Positions 43,953 through 54,618 of a stretch of 64,000 nt of DNA are shown here, piece after piece. How positions within the stretch are numbered: position 1 is the stretch's first letter; each line of letters begins with the position of its first letter. The DNA comes from Sphingomonas flavescens (lineage in GTDB: Bacteria > Pseudomonadota > Alphaproteobacteria > Sphingomonadales > Sphingomonadaceae): assembly GCF_030866745.1 (NCBI RefSeq), contig NZ_CP133016.1, positions 1,908,001-1,972,000 of the forward strand, read 5' to 3'. Both the position numbers and the translations under genes were made by a program. The notes beneath the pieces were generated by a model. The model did no database searches, was not told the origin of the DNA, and was given only the letters and a program-made list of their open reading frames with translations.

Positions 43953-44528
43953 CTATTGCTGCAAGCGTCGCTCGAACCGGCGGTCGGGGATCAACCAGAG
44001 CAGGGCGATGCCGACATAGATGGCGATCGAGATAAATGGCGAGACGAATGCCAGCGGTACCGAGGCGAGATAGCCCGAGAAGCTGATCCACTCTTTCCCA
44101 CGGCCCCCGACTGCGGATTTAACGCTTGAGCCGTCGCCTTCCGCGGCGATCAATGCACGTTCGAGCAGCACGTAACAGATCGAAGCGCCGACCAGCACCA
44201 GCCCGAAGGACGCGACAGGCCAGGCGGTCGGCCCCGCTTCGTCGATCCAGCGGATCATCAGCGGAAACAGGGTCAGGCAGAACAGCAGTGCGTGGTTGGC
44301 CCATAAAACCGAACCGGTCACCTTACGCGTCGACTGCATCATGTGATGATGGTTGTTCCAGTAGATAGCGACGTAGATGAAGGCGAGTAGGTAAGCGGCG
44401 AGAAGCGGAAGGATGTGCAAGACCGCCTGCATCGTCGGCTCTTCCGGAAATTTCAGCTCCAGCACCATGATCGTCAGGACGATGGCGACAACGCCATCGG
44501 TGAGCGCGTTCAATCGGTCCGGTTTCAT
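43953..44528 (-). CDS. TMEM175/DUF1211-family potassium channel-like protein
   Basis: A 191-residue membrane protein with six hydrophobic segments. The N-terminal helix has the TMEM175 filter-type motif: MKPDRLNALTDGVVAIVLTI (R-F-S-D in relatives; here RLNALTDG), then LKFPEEP, AYLLAFIYVAIYWNNHHHMM. Bacterial TMEM175 proteins are K+-permeable tetramers with one such repeat set per subunit. The ATG at 44528 has a G-rich ribosome site upstream. It lies 19 bases downstream of the Rz gene and could be read through from it. Confidence 0.85.
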   Translation of the reverse strand: MKPDRLNALTDGVVAIVLTIMVLELKFPEEPTMQAVLHILPLLAAYLLAFIYVAIYWNNHHHMMQSTRKVTGSVLWANHALLFCLTLFPLMIRWIDEAGPTAWPVASFGLVLVGASICYVLLERALIAAEGDGSSVKSAVGGRGKEWISFSGYLASVPLAFVSPFISIAIYVGIALLWLIPDRRFERRLQQ

Positions 44529-44547
44529 GCTGCCCCCACTGTTATCC

Positions 44548-45093
44548 TCAACGATTGGTCGCCGCGGGGGCATTGTTGTCAACCTTGGCCTGAGCGCGGA
44601 CCCACTTGATCAGCTCGTCGAGCTGGATCGCCTGCTCGGTCGCGGTCAGCGCGTCGGAGTGAGGAAGTCGGTCTTCGCCGGTGCCTTGAGCAGCGCTTCC
44701 GGCGCGGTCGGGAAGGCCGGGCACTGATGTTGCTCCGCGAGCACCGGGATCGGCTGCGGCCGGGGTGCTGAGGCGCAGGCGCTCAGCAGTAGCGCGAGCA
44801 GCGGCAAGACGGGCTTCGTAATCATCGTTAGTCCTCTCGGTAATGGCGCGTTGCTCGGCGGCGACGCGGGTAACGTTGGCGTGGTCGGCCGCGCGGGCGA
44901 GGTCCGCCGCCGCCCGGGCATCGGCGATGGTCATGGCCAGGTTGGCTTGTTCTTCGCGGTAGAGTTTTTCGAAGTCGGCGCTGCTGTCGCGCCAGTGGCG
45001 CGTTTGGAGGACCTGCACGGCCAGCAGCGCGGCCAGGCAGATGGTCGCGGCAACACCTGCAACGCCCTGCCAGTTGAGGAAGCGGAGGATCAT
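44548..45093 (-). CDS. Rz-like inner-membrane spanin
   Basis: A 181-residue protein with one N-terminal membrane helix (VAGVAATICLAALLAVQVLQ) and a long alanine-, glutamate- and arginine-rich periplasmic coiled coil (RDSSADFEKLYREEQANLAM onward). This is the topology of a phage inner-membrane spanin (Rz). It overlaps the holin-like gene by 4 bases (ATGA). A second, lipoprotein gene is nested in a different frame within it, as in lambda Rz/Rz1. It is less conserved than the endolysin, so architecture is the main evidence. Confidence 0.8.
   Translation of the reverse strand: MILRFLNWQGVAGVAATICLAALLAVQVLQTRHWRDSSADFEKLYREEQANLAMTIADARAAADLARAADHANVTRVAAEQRAITERTNDDYEARLAAARATAERLRLSTPAAADPGARGATSVPGLPDRAGSAAQGTGEDRLPHSDALTATEQAIQLDELIKWVRAQAKVDNNAPAATNR
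44646..44825 (-). CDS. Rz1-like outer-membrane lipoprotein spanin, nested inside Rz
   Basis: A 59-residue lipoprotein: MITKPVLPLLALLLSAC with lipobox LSAC and Cys17, leaving a 43-residue proline-rich mature chain (CASAPRPQPIPVLAEQHQ). It lies wholly within the Rz reading frame, shifted by one base. GAGAGGA sits about eight bases before the ATG. Size, proline content, lipidation and nested position all match Rz1 o-spanins, which span the periplasm with Rz and fuse the membranes in the last step of phage lysis. Confidence 0.78.
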   Translation of the reverse strand: MITKPVLPLLALLLSACASAPRPQPIPVLAEQHQCPAFPTAPEALLKAPAKTDFLTPTR

Positions 45094-45392
45094 TGGCAGT
45101 CCGCCTCGATCGTCGCGCCGTCGCGGCCGGCGGCGACCTTGAAACGGCCAACGGGACCGCCGGCGAGCAGACCGACGATCACCGCGATCATCGCGATGAT
45201 GAAGCCGCCAAGCGCCCAGCCGAAGATGACGACGATCGTATGCTCTTCGCGAGCGCTCCAGCCGCCCCACATCAGGAGCGCGATCATCAAGCCGGACGCG
45301 GCTCCGCAGAACATGCCGGCAGTCGATGCCAGCAGACCGAAGAGACGGCGCTGGCCTTCGGCGAAGGTCGTGGGTGGTGGTGCCGCTGTCAT
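45090..45392 (-). CDS. holin-like small membrane protein
   Basis: A 100-residue protein with two strongly hydrophobic helices (LLASTAGMFCGAASGLMIALLMWGG and VVIFGWALGGFIIAMIAVIVGLL, each shown in part only) separated by a short polar loop, and a charged C-terminus. It stands between the endolysin and the spanins, where a holin is expected. The call is positional, because holins share little sequence. GGAGAC precedes the ATG. It is coupled to Rz by an ATGA overlap. Confidence 0.6.
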   Translation of the reverse strand: MTAAPPPTTFAEGQRRLFGLLASTAGMFCGAASGLMIALLMWGGWSAREEHTIVVIFGWALGGFIIAMIAVIVGLLAGGPVGRFKVAAGRDGATIEADCQ

Positions 45393-45473
45393 GAATGTCT
45401 CCAGAGTGGGAAGTTTGCTAAGTTTGCGCCTCAACGCGTGCGAGCGCGCACCGCGCACGCACGAGAGACGGCA

Positions 45474-46031
45474 TCAATCACCTATTCGGTTGGCCAGCCA
45501 GCCATAGAGGAAAGCCTCATTGGCTGGTCGGCGCTCGGCGAGGCGGAGGTAACGTTCGCCCTGAAGCGCCTCGAGCGCGCGGATCAGTACGGTTTCGCCG
45601 ATCCCTTTGGCGCGGACGGCGAGGAAGCGCTCAAGCGCACCAAGTGTGGCGGCTCCGATGCGACCGTCGGGCGTGAGGTCAGGATAGTCCTTACCGCTGC
45701 GATTGAGCGCGGTCAGCGCGCGCTGCAGGAAGGTGATCGCGACCGCGGGTCCCATGTTGACGCCGGTGTCGAACAGTTCGTTCGCAATCCGAGTACTGTG
45801 CTTGGCGATTTCATCGAAGCGCGGACGCATCCAATAAAGCCGACGATAGATCGAAACCGCAGTGTCGCGCGGCAGTTGCTTCATCGCGCCGCCGTAGCCA
45901 TGCGCCCGGGCAACCGCCTCGGTGATGCCGAAGCAGGTAGGCCCGCCCTTGTCCGCGGGATGGTCGACAAAACCGCCTTCGCGTTCGAGGACGCCATCGA
46001 TCAGCCGATCGATTGCAACTTCATTGACCAT
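45474..46031 (-). CDS. GH108 N-acetylmuramidase, phage-type endolysin
   Basis: A 185-residue lysozyme-like enzyme of glycoside hydrolase family 108. The catalytic E-G-G-F is at residues 18-21 (LEREGGFVDHPADKGGPT). A PG_binding_3 region covers the C-terminal half. It has no signal peptide or SAR helix, so it needs a holin to reach the wall. The ATG at 46031 has AGGAG upstream, and the longer frame to 46154 is not supported. A family member with such a cassette is used by phages and by some gene transfer agents. Confidence 0.9.
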   Translation of the reverse strand: MVNEVAIDRLIDGVLEREGGFVDHPADKGGPTCFGITEAVARAHGYGGAMKQLPRDTAVSIYRRLYWMRPRFDEIAKHSTRIANELFDTGVNMGPAVAITFLQRALTALNRSGKDYPDLTPDGRIGAATLGALERFLAVRAKGIGETVLIRALEALQGERYLRLAERRPANEAFLYGWLANRIGD

Positions 46032-46141
46032 ATCCGTCTCCTTCGAGTCGGAACTAACTAACCAAATAGGATTGCTGTAGGAAAGAGCTACGAACCGATT
46101 GTGCGGATGACGATGGCGCGTGGAGCCGCTAGGCTGCGCGC

Positions 46142-47467
46142 ATGAAGAGCCCAATCCTTGCCTCGGTCGCGCTATTGATGAGCAGCGCGCCAGCCCTCGC
46201 CGCCTTGTCTCCCGCCGAGCAGAAGATGGTCCAGACCGTCGATGCCGAGCAGCCGCGGACGGTCGGCATGCTGGAGAAATGGGTCAATCAGAATAGCGGA
46301 TCGCTGAACCTGCCTGGCGTGGCAGCAGTCGGCACGATGCTTCGGTCCGAGCTGGAGCCGCTGGGCTTCAAGGTCGACTGGGTCGACATGAAGGCTGCTC
46401 AGCGCTCTGGCCACATTATCGCGCGGCATGCCGGCAAGAAGGGCACGACGCGGATGCTGCTGATCGGCCACTTGGACACGGTGTTCGAGCCGGACTCGCC
46501 GTTCCAGCGCTGGACCCTTGAAGGCAAGACCGGGCGCGGCCCGGGCGCGGGCGACGACAAGGGCGGCATGGCCGTGATGGTCGCGGCGCTGCGCGCGATG
46601 CAGGCGGCGGGGACGCTGAAGGGCGCCAACATCACCATTGTTCTGACGGGCGACGAGGAGGATGCCGGCACGCCGCTTTCCGTCGCGCGGCGCGACCTCA
46701 TCGCCGAGGGCAAGCGCGCCGACGCGGCGCTCGACTTCGAAGGACTGGCGGTGGTCGACGGCAAGGACATGGGATCCATCGCGCGCCGCAGCTCCAGTAA
46801 TTGGACCGTCAAGGTTACCGGCAACAGCGCGCATTCGAGCGGCGTCGGGCGGCCGGGCACGGGCTATGGCGCGATCTACGATCTGGTGCGGATCATCGAC
46901 CAGTTCCGCAAAGAGCTGCCGGAAGACAAGCTGACCTTCAACGTCGGGCTGATCGGCGGCGGGCAGTCCGCCGAGCTGGACGCCGGACAAATTCGGCTGA
47001 CGGCCACGGGCAAGACGAACATCATCGCGTCGACCGCGGTGGCGCGAGGCGACTTGCGGGCCATTAGCCAGGAGCAGATCGACCGCGTGCAGGCTAAGAT
47101 GCGGGCCATTGTTGGCCAGTCGCTGGAAGGCGCGAAGGCGGAACTAAGTTTCGACCAGAAGCTGTATCCGCCGATGCCGCCGACCGAGGGCAGCCGCGCG
47201 CTGCTTGGGCAGCTCAACGGCGTCAATGCCGACCTGGGGCTCGACAAGATGGAAGAGCTTGATCCGCTGCGGCGCGGTGCCGGCGACATCAGCTTCGTGG
47301 CGGCGGATGTCGACGGATTGATTGGGCTGGGGCCGGACGGATCGGGTAGCCATACGCCCACCGAGACGGTCGATATCCCGTCGATCGCCAAGCAGGCGAA
47401 GCGCGCCGCGATCCTGATGAGCCGGCTGTCGCGTGAGCGGGCGACCAGAAAAGTTCCGCGTTCGTAA
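46142..47467 (+). CDS. secreted M20/M28-like glutamate carboxypeptidase-type peptidase
   Basis: A 441-residue zinc peptidase with signal peptide MKSPILASVALLMSSAPALA. Metal ligands are visible in LIGHLDTVFE (HxD), GPGAGDDKGGMAV, TGDEEDAG and ALDFEG, with the last histidine in GSGSHTPTETVD. The lid domain holds VTGNSAHSSGVG. It resembles carboxypeptidase G2 and would cleave C-terminal glutamate or related residues in the periplasm, though the substrate is not certain. It is divergent from the endolysin with 110 bases between. Confidence 0.93.
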   Translation: MKSPILASVALLMSSAPALAALSPAEQKMVQTVDAEQPRTVGMLEKWVNQNSGSLNLPGVAAVGTMLRSELEPLGFKVDWVDMKAAQRSGHIIARHAGKKGTTRMLLIGHLDTVFEPDSPFQRWTLEGKTGRGPGAGDDKGGMAVMVAALRAMQAAGTLKGANITIVLTGDEEDAGTPLSVARRDLIAEGKRADAALDFEGLAVVDGKDMGSIARRSSSNWTVKVTGNSAHSSGVGRPGTGYGAIYDLVRIIDQFRKELPEDKLTFNVGLIGGGQSAELDAGQIRLTATGKTNIIASTAVARGDLRAISQEQIDRVQAKMRAIVGQSLEGAKAELSFDQKLYPPMPPTEGSRALLGQLNGVNADLGLDKMEELDPLRRGAGDISFVAADVDGLIGLGPDGSGSHTPTETVDIPSIAKQAKRAAILMSRLSRERATRKVPRS

Positions 47468-47513
47468 CGGCTTAGTTCCGCCGGATTGACAGGGGCGCCG
47501 ATAAGGAGCCTCC

Positions 47514-47554
47514 TCCCCTCTGCCGCGTCCGCGGGGCGCGAGCCTTGGAGGGGA
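47514..47554 (+). promoter_or_regulatory. possible hairpin hiding the ribosome site of the next gene
   Basis: TCCCCTC (47514-47520) is complementary to GAGGGGA (47548-47554), which is the ribosome-binding site of the gene starting at 47561. Between them a short inner stem CCGC/GCGG can form (47523-47534). If it folds in mRNA, it would mask the site. Alternatively it is a scattered intergenic palindrome. Confidence 0.35.
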
Positions 47555-47560
47555 AAATCG

Positions 47561-48019
47561 ATGGCGACAACAATCGACGGGGATCGCTCGGCGACGCCTG
47601 TTCACCTGTGGATCGTCGGCCTGCTGGCCACGCTGTGGAACGCGTTCGGTTGCTACGACTATCTCATGACCCGAATGCGCAACACCGACTATCTTAAGTC
47701 GATGATGCCCGACGTCGATCCGAACGCGATGCTTGCCTACGTCGACTCAATGCCGGTCTGGGCGGCAGCGGGGTGGGGCCTTGGCGTCTGGGTGGGTCTT
47801 GCCGGATCGCTGTTGCTGCTGACGCGTAGCCGCCATGCGGTTTGGACACTCGGCCTGTCCTTTGTGGGCGCGGTCGTCGGGATCGGCTATCAGCTGATGA
47901 ACCCGATGGCGGGCATGAGCGGGGGGATGGCGACCGTCATGCCGATCGTGGTGATCGTCGTTGCACTCGCGCTGTTCCTTTATGCGCGGGCCATGGCGAG
48001 GAAGGGCGTTCTAGCCTAG
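47561..48019 (+). CDS. four-helix membrane protein of unknown function
   Basis: A 152-residue protein with about four membrane helices (VHLWIVGLLATLWNAFG, AAAGWGLGVWVGLAGSLLLL, AVWTLGLSFVGAVVGIGY, VMPIVVIVVALALFLYARA). The longer frame to 47486 lacks a ribosome site, while the ATG at 47561 has GGAGGGG. The motif FGCYDYLMTRMRNTDYL before the second helix recurs in uncharacterised sugar-transporter-like proteins of sphingomonads, so I can only name it as membrane protein. Confidence 0.75.
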   Translation: MATTIDGDRSATPVHLWIVGLLATLWNAFGCYDYLMTRMRNTDYLKSMMPDVDPNAMLAYVDSMPVWAAAGWGLGVWVGLAGSLLLLTRSRHAVWTLGLSFVGAVVGIGYQLMNPMAGMSGGMATVMPIVVIVVALALFLYARAMARKGVLA

Positions 48020-48157
48020 CGAGACTGTTGCTTTATTGCTGCACTGGGCCGGTTCCGTGCGGACCGGCCCCGGTTGTTACTTGCAAGCGTGTCGATAATG
48101 CGATTCCCATGGCCGGGAAGACGCCCGACGTTGCGTGGGCGCCGTGGGGAGAGACAC

Positions 48158-49972
48158 ATGAACCGCCGTAAGATTTCGCGCGCCCTGGCCGCCGCATCCA
48201 TGCTCGTCCTAGCCGCCGTTCCTGGCGCCGCGAGCGCGCAGCAGATCGATCGCATCATCGTATTCGGCGATTCCTATGCGGACACCGGCAACTTCTTCCG
48301 CATCGCAGGCATCAACCCCGCTACCACCGGCGTCTATACGACCGGCCGATTCTCGGGCGGCACCAACTATATCGATACGCTGTCAGGCCTGCTTGGTGTG
48401 CCGGTGTACAATTATGCCATCGGCGGCGCGCGAACCAACAACCTAAACCAGACCGCGGGCGTCCCCGGGTTCACTACTGAGGTGCAGGTGTTCCTCGCCA
48501 ACGCCGGAACGCTCGGCTTTCCAACGACTACGACCAGCCTGGACCAGAGCGACCTCGTCGCGGTTTCGATCGGCGGCAATGACTCCCGCGCCTATCAGAT
48601 CGGGGGCGGCACGCTGGCAGGCGCGCCCGCTGCGGCCGCGACGGCCGTCACCAGCTTCCAGACCAATTTCGATCAGGTGATGACCAAGGGCACGCCCACG
48701 ATCAGCTTCCTTGCCGGCGACACCGGCCGCCTGCCGGAAATTGCGGCCAACCCGACGGGTGCGGCGGTCCGCACAGCTTATTCCAACGCCTTCAACAGCG
48801 GCGTTCAGAACATCCTCGCGGGCTACGCCGCGCGCGGATCGATCGTGCATTACCTCGACCTGACCAAGATCCTCGACAATGTCATTGCCAATCCGCAGGC
48901 TTACGGCATCACCAACGGGATCGCGTGCCCGTTCTTCCCGGGCAACACGACCTGCGCGGCCAATGCCACCGGCTATCTGGTCTACGGCGACGGCCTGCAC
49001 CTCACATCGCAGGGCTTTGAGATCGTCGGCAAATATGTCGACCGGCAGCTCGCTGCGCCGCTGACCCTGTCGGCACCGACGACGCTCGGCGTACAGGTCT
49101 CGCGTCAGTTCGGCCGCACGCTGTCGACCCGTACGGACAATTACCGCGGGACGGACGCCGCGCCTGGTCTTGCCGTCTACGCGGTCGGCGACATGCTGCA
49201 GAACGATGCGCCGTCGACGAGCTACAACAGCGCCTTCGAAGTGCGCAGCGGCGGCGGCACGATCGGCGCCGAATATGGATTCGGTGGCGGCCTCGTCGGC
49301 GTTGCTGGCAACTACAGCCGGCCGAAGCTCCGCTTCAATAACGATGCCTCGCGCATCCGCGGGCGCAGCTGGCAGGTCGGCGCCTACGGCAGCTTCGAAA
49401 TGGGCGCGGCCTTCGCGCAGGGCTATCTGGGCTATGGCCGCGACCGCAACCGGATCGAGCGCACTGGCGTGGTCTCGTCGCTCACCGCCAACCCGCACGG
49501 CACGCATTGGACCGCCGGCGCCAAGGGCGGTTACCTGATCCCAATGTCCGGCTTCCGCGTCGGCCCGATCGTCGCGGTCGATTATGCCCGGGCCAAGGCG
49601 GACGGCTACACCGAAGCTGGTGATCCGGCACTTGCGCTGAACGTCGGCTCGCAAACCGCGAAGGCGCTGGTCGGGCAAGCGGGTCTCGAGATCCGCACCG
49701 AGCTGAAGGGGTTCCACCCTTACATCGACATCACGGCCGAGCATGAGTTCACCCGGCGTGGGCCGAGCATCGTCTTCTCGCAGACCAGCTCTCCGGTGAT
49801 CGTCAACACGTGGGACGTGCGCAACCGCCGCGACACCTATGCCCGTCTATCGGGCGGCGGCAGCGCGACGATCAGCGGCGGGCTCAGCATCGATGCCGCG
49901 ATCGCCTCGACGCTTGGCCGCGACGCGGGGCAGGAAGTCAGCGCCCAGCTAGGCCTGAAAGCGCGCTTTTAG
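48158..49972 (+). CDS. autotransporter SGNH/GDSL-family esterase (EstA type)
   Basis: A 604-residue type V secreted hydrolase. Signal peptide, then the GDSL block IVFGDSYADTGN (catalytic Ser), block III SIGGNDSR and block V YGDGLHLTSQGFEI (Asp and His). The last 270 residues are an autotransporter beta-barrel ending LGLKARF, which anchors the enzyme at the surface. Members hydrolyse glyceryl or acyl esters and can affect rhamnolipid or motility traits. The start at 48158 has GGGGAGAG before it. Confidence 0.93.
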   Translation: MNRRKISRALAAASMLVLAAVPGAASAQQIDRIIVFGDSYADTGNFFRIAGINPATTGVYTTGRFSGGTNYIDTLSGLLGVPVYNYAIGGARTNNLNQTAGVPGFTTEVQVFLANAGTLGFPTTTTSLDQSDLVAVSIGGNDSRAYQIGGGTLAGAPAAAATAVTSFQTNFDQVMTKGTPTISFLAGDTGRLPEIAANPTGAAVRTAYSNAFNSGVQNILAGYAARGSIVHYLDLTKILDNVIANPQAYGITNGIACPFFPGNTTCAANATGYLVYGDGLHLTSQGFEIVGKYVDRQLAAPLTLSAPTTLGVQVSRQFGRTLSTRTDNYRGTDAAPGLAVYAVGDMLQNDAPSTSYNSAFEVRSGGGTIGAEYGFGGGLVGVAGNYSRPKLRFNNDASRIRGRSWQVGAYGSFEMGAAFAQGYLGYGRDRNRIERTGVVSSLTANPHGTHWTAGAKGGYLIPMSGFRVGPIVAVDYARAKADGYTEAGDPALALNVGSQTAKALVGQAGLEIRTELKGFHPYIDITAEHEFTRRGPSIVFSQTSSPVIVNTWDVRNRRDTYARLSGGGSATISGGLSIDAAIASTLGRDAGQEVSAQLGLKARF

Positions 49973-49974
49973 AA

Positions 49975-52182
49975 CTAGGCAGGGCCGCGGCGGCCGCCGA
50001 AGCGCGTCCGCTGCTGCTTGCCAAAGCGGTTCTTCCGCGTGCCCGGCTTGCCCTCGGTCGAATTGCCGAGGGGTCGCGGCGCGACGCGTTGCTCGGACGG
50101 GATGCCGAGATCGTCTTCCTCGAGCCGGCGGATCTCGTCGCGCAGCCGCGCGGCTTCCTCGAACTCGAGATCGGCGGCGGCCTTGCGCATCCGCTCCTCG
50201 AGGTCGGCGAGGTAAGCCTTGAGGTTGTGCCCGACGAGGTGCGGCCGCTCCTCGTCCCCGGTATCGACGACGACGCCGTCGCGCGTGGCGAGATGAGCCA
50301 TGACGTCGTGAATCTGGCGCTTGATGGTCTCCGGCGTGATGCCATGCTCTTCGTTGTAGGCGAGCTGCTTCTCGCGGCGGCGGTTGGTCTCAGCGAGCGC
50401 GCGCTCCATCGATCCGGTGACGCTGTCGGCGTAGAGGATGACGCGGCCCTCGACGTTACGGGCGGCGCGGCCGATGGTCTGGATCAGTGATGTCTCCGAG
50501 CGGAGGAAGCCTTCCTTGTCGGCGTCGAGGATCGCGACGAGACCGCACTCCGGAATGTCGAGGCCTTCGCGCAGCAAGTTGATGCCGACCAGCACATCGT
50601 AGACGCCAAGACGAAGCTCGCGGATCAGCTCGATACGCTCCAGCGTCTCGACGTCGGAGTGCATGTAGCGAACCTTCAGACCCGCTTCGTGCAGGTACTC
50701 GGTGAGGTCCTCGGCCATGCGCTTGGTCAGCGTCGTGACGAGCGTGCGGTAGCCCTTGGCCGCGGTCTTCTTCGCTTCGTTGACGAGGTCGTCGACCTGG
50801 TCTTCGACCGGCTTGATCTCGACCGGCGGGTCGATGAGCCCGGTGGGGCGGATGACCTGCTCGGAGAAGACGCCGCCCGTCTCGTTCATCTCCCAGGGGC
50901 CGGGCGTCGCCGAAACGAAGGTCGTCTGCGGGCGCATCGCGTCCCATTCGTTGAAGCGCAGCGGCCGGTTGTCGATGCAGCTCGGCAGGCGGAAGCCATA
51001 TTCCGCGAGCGTGATCTTCCGCCGGTGGTCGCCGCGCGCCATCGCGCCGATCTGCGGCACGGTCTGGTGGCTCTCGTCGATGAACAGCAAAGCGTTGTCG
51101 GGCAGATATTCGTAGAGCGTCGGCGGCGGCTCGCCCGGCAGGCGGCCGGTCAGGAAGCGCGAGTAATTCTCGATGCCCGCGCAGCTGCCGGTGGCGGCGA
51201 TCATTTCCAGGTCGAAGTTGGTGCGCTGCTCCAGCCGCTGGGCCTCGAGCAGGCGGCCTTCCGCGGTCAGTTCCTTGAGGCGTTCGGCAAGCTCATGGCG
51301 GATCGCCTCCATCGCCTGCTTCAGCGTCGGGCCGGGCGTCACATAGTGCGAGTTCGCGTAGACCTTGATGAAATCTAGGCTGGCGATGGTCTTCCCGGTG
51401 AGCGGGTCAAATTCGGTGATGTCCTCGATCTCGTCGCCGAAGAACGACACGCGCCACGCCATGTCCTCATAGTGCGACGGGAAGATCTCGAGGCTGTCGC
51501 CCCGGACGCGGAAGTTGCCGCGCGCGAACCCTTGGTCGTTGCGGCGATACTGTAGGGCGACAAGCTTGCGGATGACCTCGCGCTGGTCCTCCGACGCGCC
51601 CTTCTTCAGGCTGAAGGTCATCGCCGAATAGGTTTCGACCGAGCCGATGCCATACAGGCATGAGACTGACGCAACGATGATCACGTCGTCGCGTTCCAGC
51701 AGCGACCGCGTTGCCGAGTGGCGCATGCGGTCGATCGCCTCGTTCACCGAGCTTTCCTTCTCGATGTAGGTGTCGGTGCGCGGGACGTAGGCTTCGGGCT
51801 GGTAATAATCGTAGTAGCTGACGAAGAATTCGACGGCGTTGTCGGGGAAGAAACTCTTGAACTCGCCGTAGAGCTGCGCCGCGAGGATCTTGTTCGGCGC
51901 CATGATCAGCGCCGGGCGCTGCAGCGTCTCGATCACCGTCGCCATGGTAAAGGTCTTGCCCGAGCCGGTGACGCCCAGCAGCACCTGGCTGACGTCGCCA
52001 TTCTCGGCGATGCCCTCGACCAGCTCGCGGATCGCGGTCGGCTGGTCGCCCGCGGGCTTGTAGTCCGACACCAGCTTGAACTTCTTGCCGCCCTCGGCCT
52101 TGTCGGGCCGGGCAGGCTTGTGCGGGACGAAGCCCTCGCCGGTTTCTGGTTCGGCAAGGCTGGTGCGGATCTGAATTGCCAT
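49975..52182 (-). CDS. uvrB: excinuclease ABC subunit UvrB
   Basis: UvrB is the damage-verifying helicase of nucleotide excision repair. Walker A is [12 protein letters not shown] near residues 68-79. The beta-hairpin motif is [12 protein letters not shown], and the helicase motifs continue through [12 protein letters not shown]. The C-terminal UVR motif ([20 protein letters not shown]) is complete, giving 735 residues. uvrA and uvrC are not in the window. It ends two bases from the autotransporter stop, convergently. Confidence 0.98.
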   Translation of the reverse strand: MAIQIRTSLAEPETGEGFVPHKPARPDKAEGGKKFKLVSDYKPAGDQPTAIRELVEGIAENGDVSQVLLGVTGSGKTFTMATVIETLQRPALIMAPNKILAAQLYGEFKSFFPDNAVEFFVSYYDYYQPEAYVPRTDTYIEKESSVNEAIDRMRHSATRSLLERDDVIIVASVSCLYGIGSVETYSAMTFSLKKGASEDQREVIRKLVALQYRRNDQGFARGNFRVRGDSLEIFPSHYEDMAWRVSFFGDEIEDITEFDPLTGKTIASLDFIKVYANSHYVTPGPTLKQAMEAIRHELAERLKELTAEGRLLEAQRLEQRTNFDLEMIAATGSCAGIENYSRFLTGRLPGEPPPTLYEYLPDNALLFIDESHQTVPQIGAMARGDHRRKITLAEYGFRLPSCIDNRPLRFNEWDAMRPQTTFVSATPGPWEMNETGGVFSEQVIRPTGLIDPPVEIKPVEDQVDDLVNEAKKTAAKGYRTLVTTLTKRMAEDLTEYLHEAGLKVRYMHSDVETLERIELIRELRLGVYDVLVGINLLREGLDIPECGLVAILDADKEGFLRSETSLIQTIGRAARNVEGRVILYADSVTGSMERALAETNRRREKQLAYNEEHGITPETIKRQIHDVMAHLATRDGVVVDTGDEERPHLVGHNLKAYLADLEERMRKAAADLEFEEAARLRDEIRRLEEDDLGIPSEQRVAPRPLGNSTEGKPGTRKNRFGKQQRTRFGGRRGPA

Positions 52183-52283
52183 CGACCGTTATATGGGCGC
52201 GACTGCAGGAAGGTTCCACCGTTGACCCTGCCGGTCCGTGCGTTGATGGTGAGGACGCCGGATCGTCGCGTGGAGATTAAGCG

Positions 52284-52793
52284 GTGATCGCAATTGTAAG
52301 CTTGTTGGCTTTCGCGAGTACGACGTTAGCCGTTCAAGTTTCCTCGCCTGCCCAACCCCGCACCGTCACGCACGGCCAGAACAAGTCTTGTCCAGACGGA
52401 TCGGTCATTCGCGAAACCCAAACTTGTGCTGAGTTTCCGGACCATCGGAAGCTTTATTCTCTTAGTCCGGACGTGACGATCCACAGCATCGAATGGACTT
52501 GCGGCAAGCGCATGGCGTTGGTTCGCGTGAGAGTCACGGAAGTTCCCGCGACGATTGATGGCCGCACCGTCGGGAAGGCGAAGTTTAAAATCGAATTGTT
52601 GAAAGCGGGTATCGGAGGCTCGCCGTTATCTGCCCAGTCGCTCACAAAACTTCGTTTGACCCTTAGTGAACTCAATGAGCTTGGCGTCTTCGACGGTCGT
52701 TGTTTCTACGGCGACATCCCTTCCCTAAAAATCAGCGGCTTTAGGCTTGGAAACCCGAAGGAGACGCCGGTGTCCGAGATTGAGCTGCGCTGA
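52284..52793 (+). CDS. exported hypothetical protein with atypical composition
   Basis: A 169-residue protein starting at GTG 52284 with signal peptide MIAIVSLLAFASTTLA. It has CPDGSVIRETQTC at about residues 36-48, the same kind of CPDGSVI-x5-C segment as in the TonB receptor tail at the start of the window. Its nucleotide composition is visibly lower in GC than its neighbours, a sign of transfer or relaxed selection. No family recognised. It sits between uvrB and a DEAD-box helicase. Confidence 0.7.
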   Translation: MIAIVSLLAFASTTLAVQVSSPAQPRTVTHGQNKSCPDGSVIRETQTCAEFPDHRKLYSLSPDVTIHSIEWTCGKRMALVRVRVTEVPATIDGRTVGKAKFKIELLKAGIGGSPLSAQSLTKLRLTLSELNELGVFDGRCFYGDIPSLKISGFRLGNPKETPVSEIELR

Positions 52794-52857
52794 CGATCAC
52801 GATGCACCGGTCGCGACTTCGCAAAGTATGGCCCGCGTTAGCTGCAGCCGCCCGTGT

Positions 52858-54540
<1,683 letters not shown>

Positions 54541-54618
54541 GCGCGCTCCCTAGGCGCTTGCGCGGGACATGACCACCGCCATGCATCGCAAGCCGCCGGC
54601 GTGCGTTAGCGCGAATTG

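Noticed and set aside
44548..46031. Full prophage around the lysis cassette
   Set aside because: Neighbouring genes (hslV, M20 peptidase, TonB receptor) are ordinary chromosomal ones, and no phage structural gene is present.
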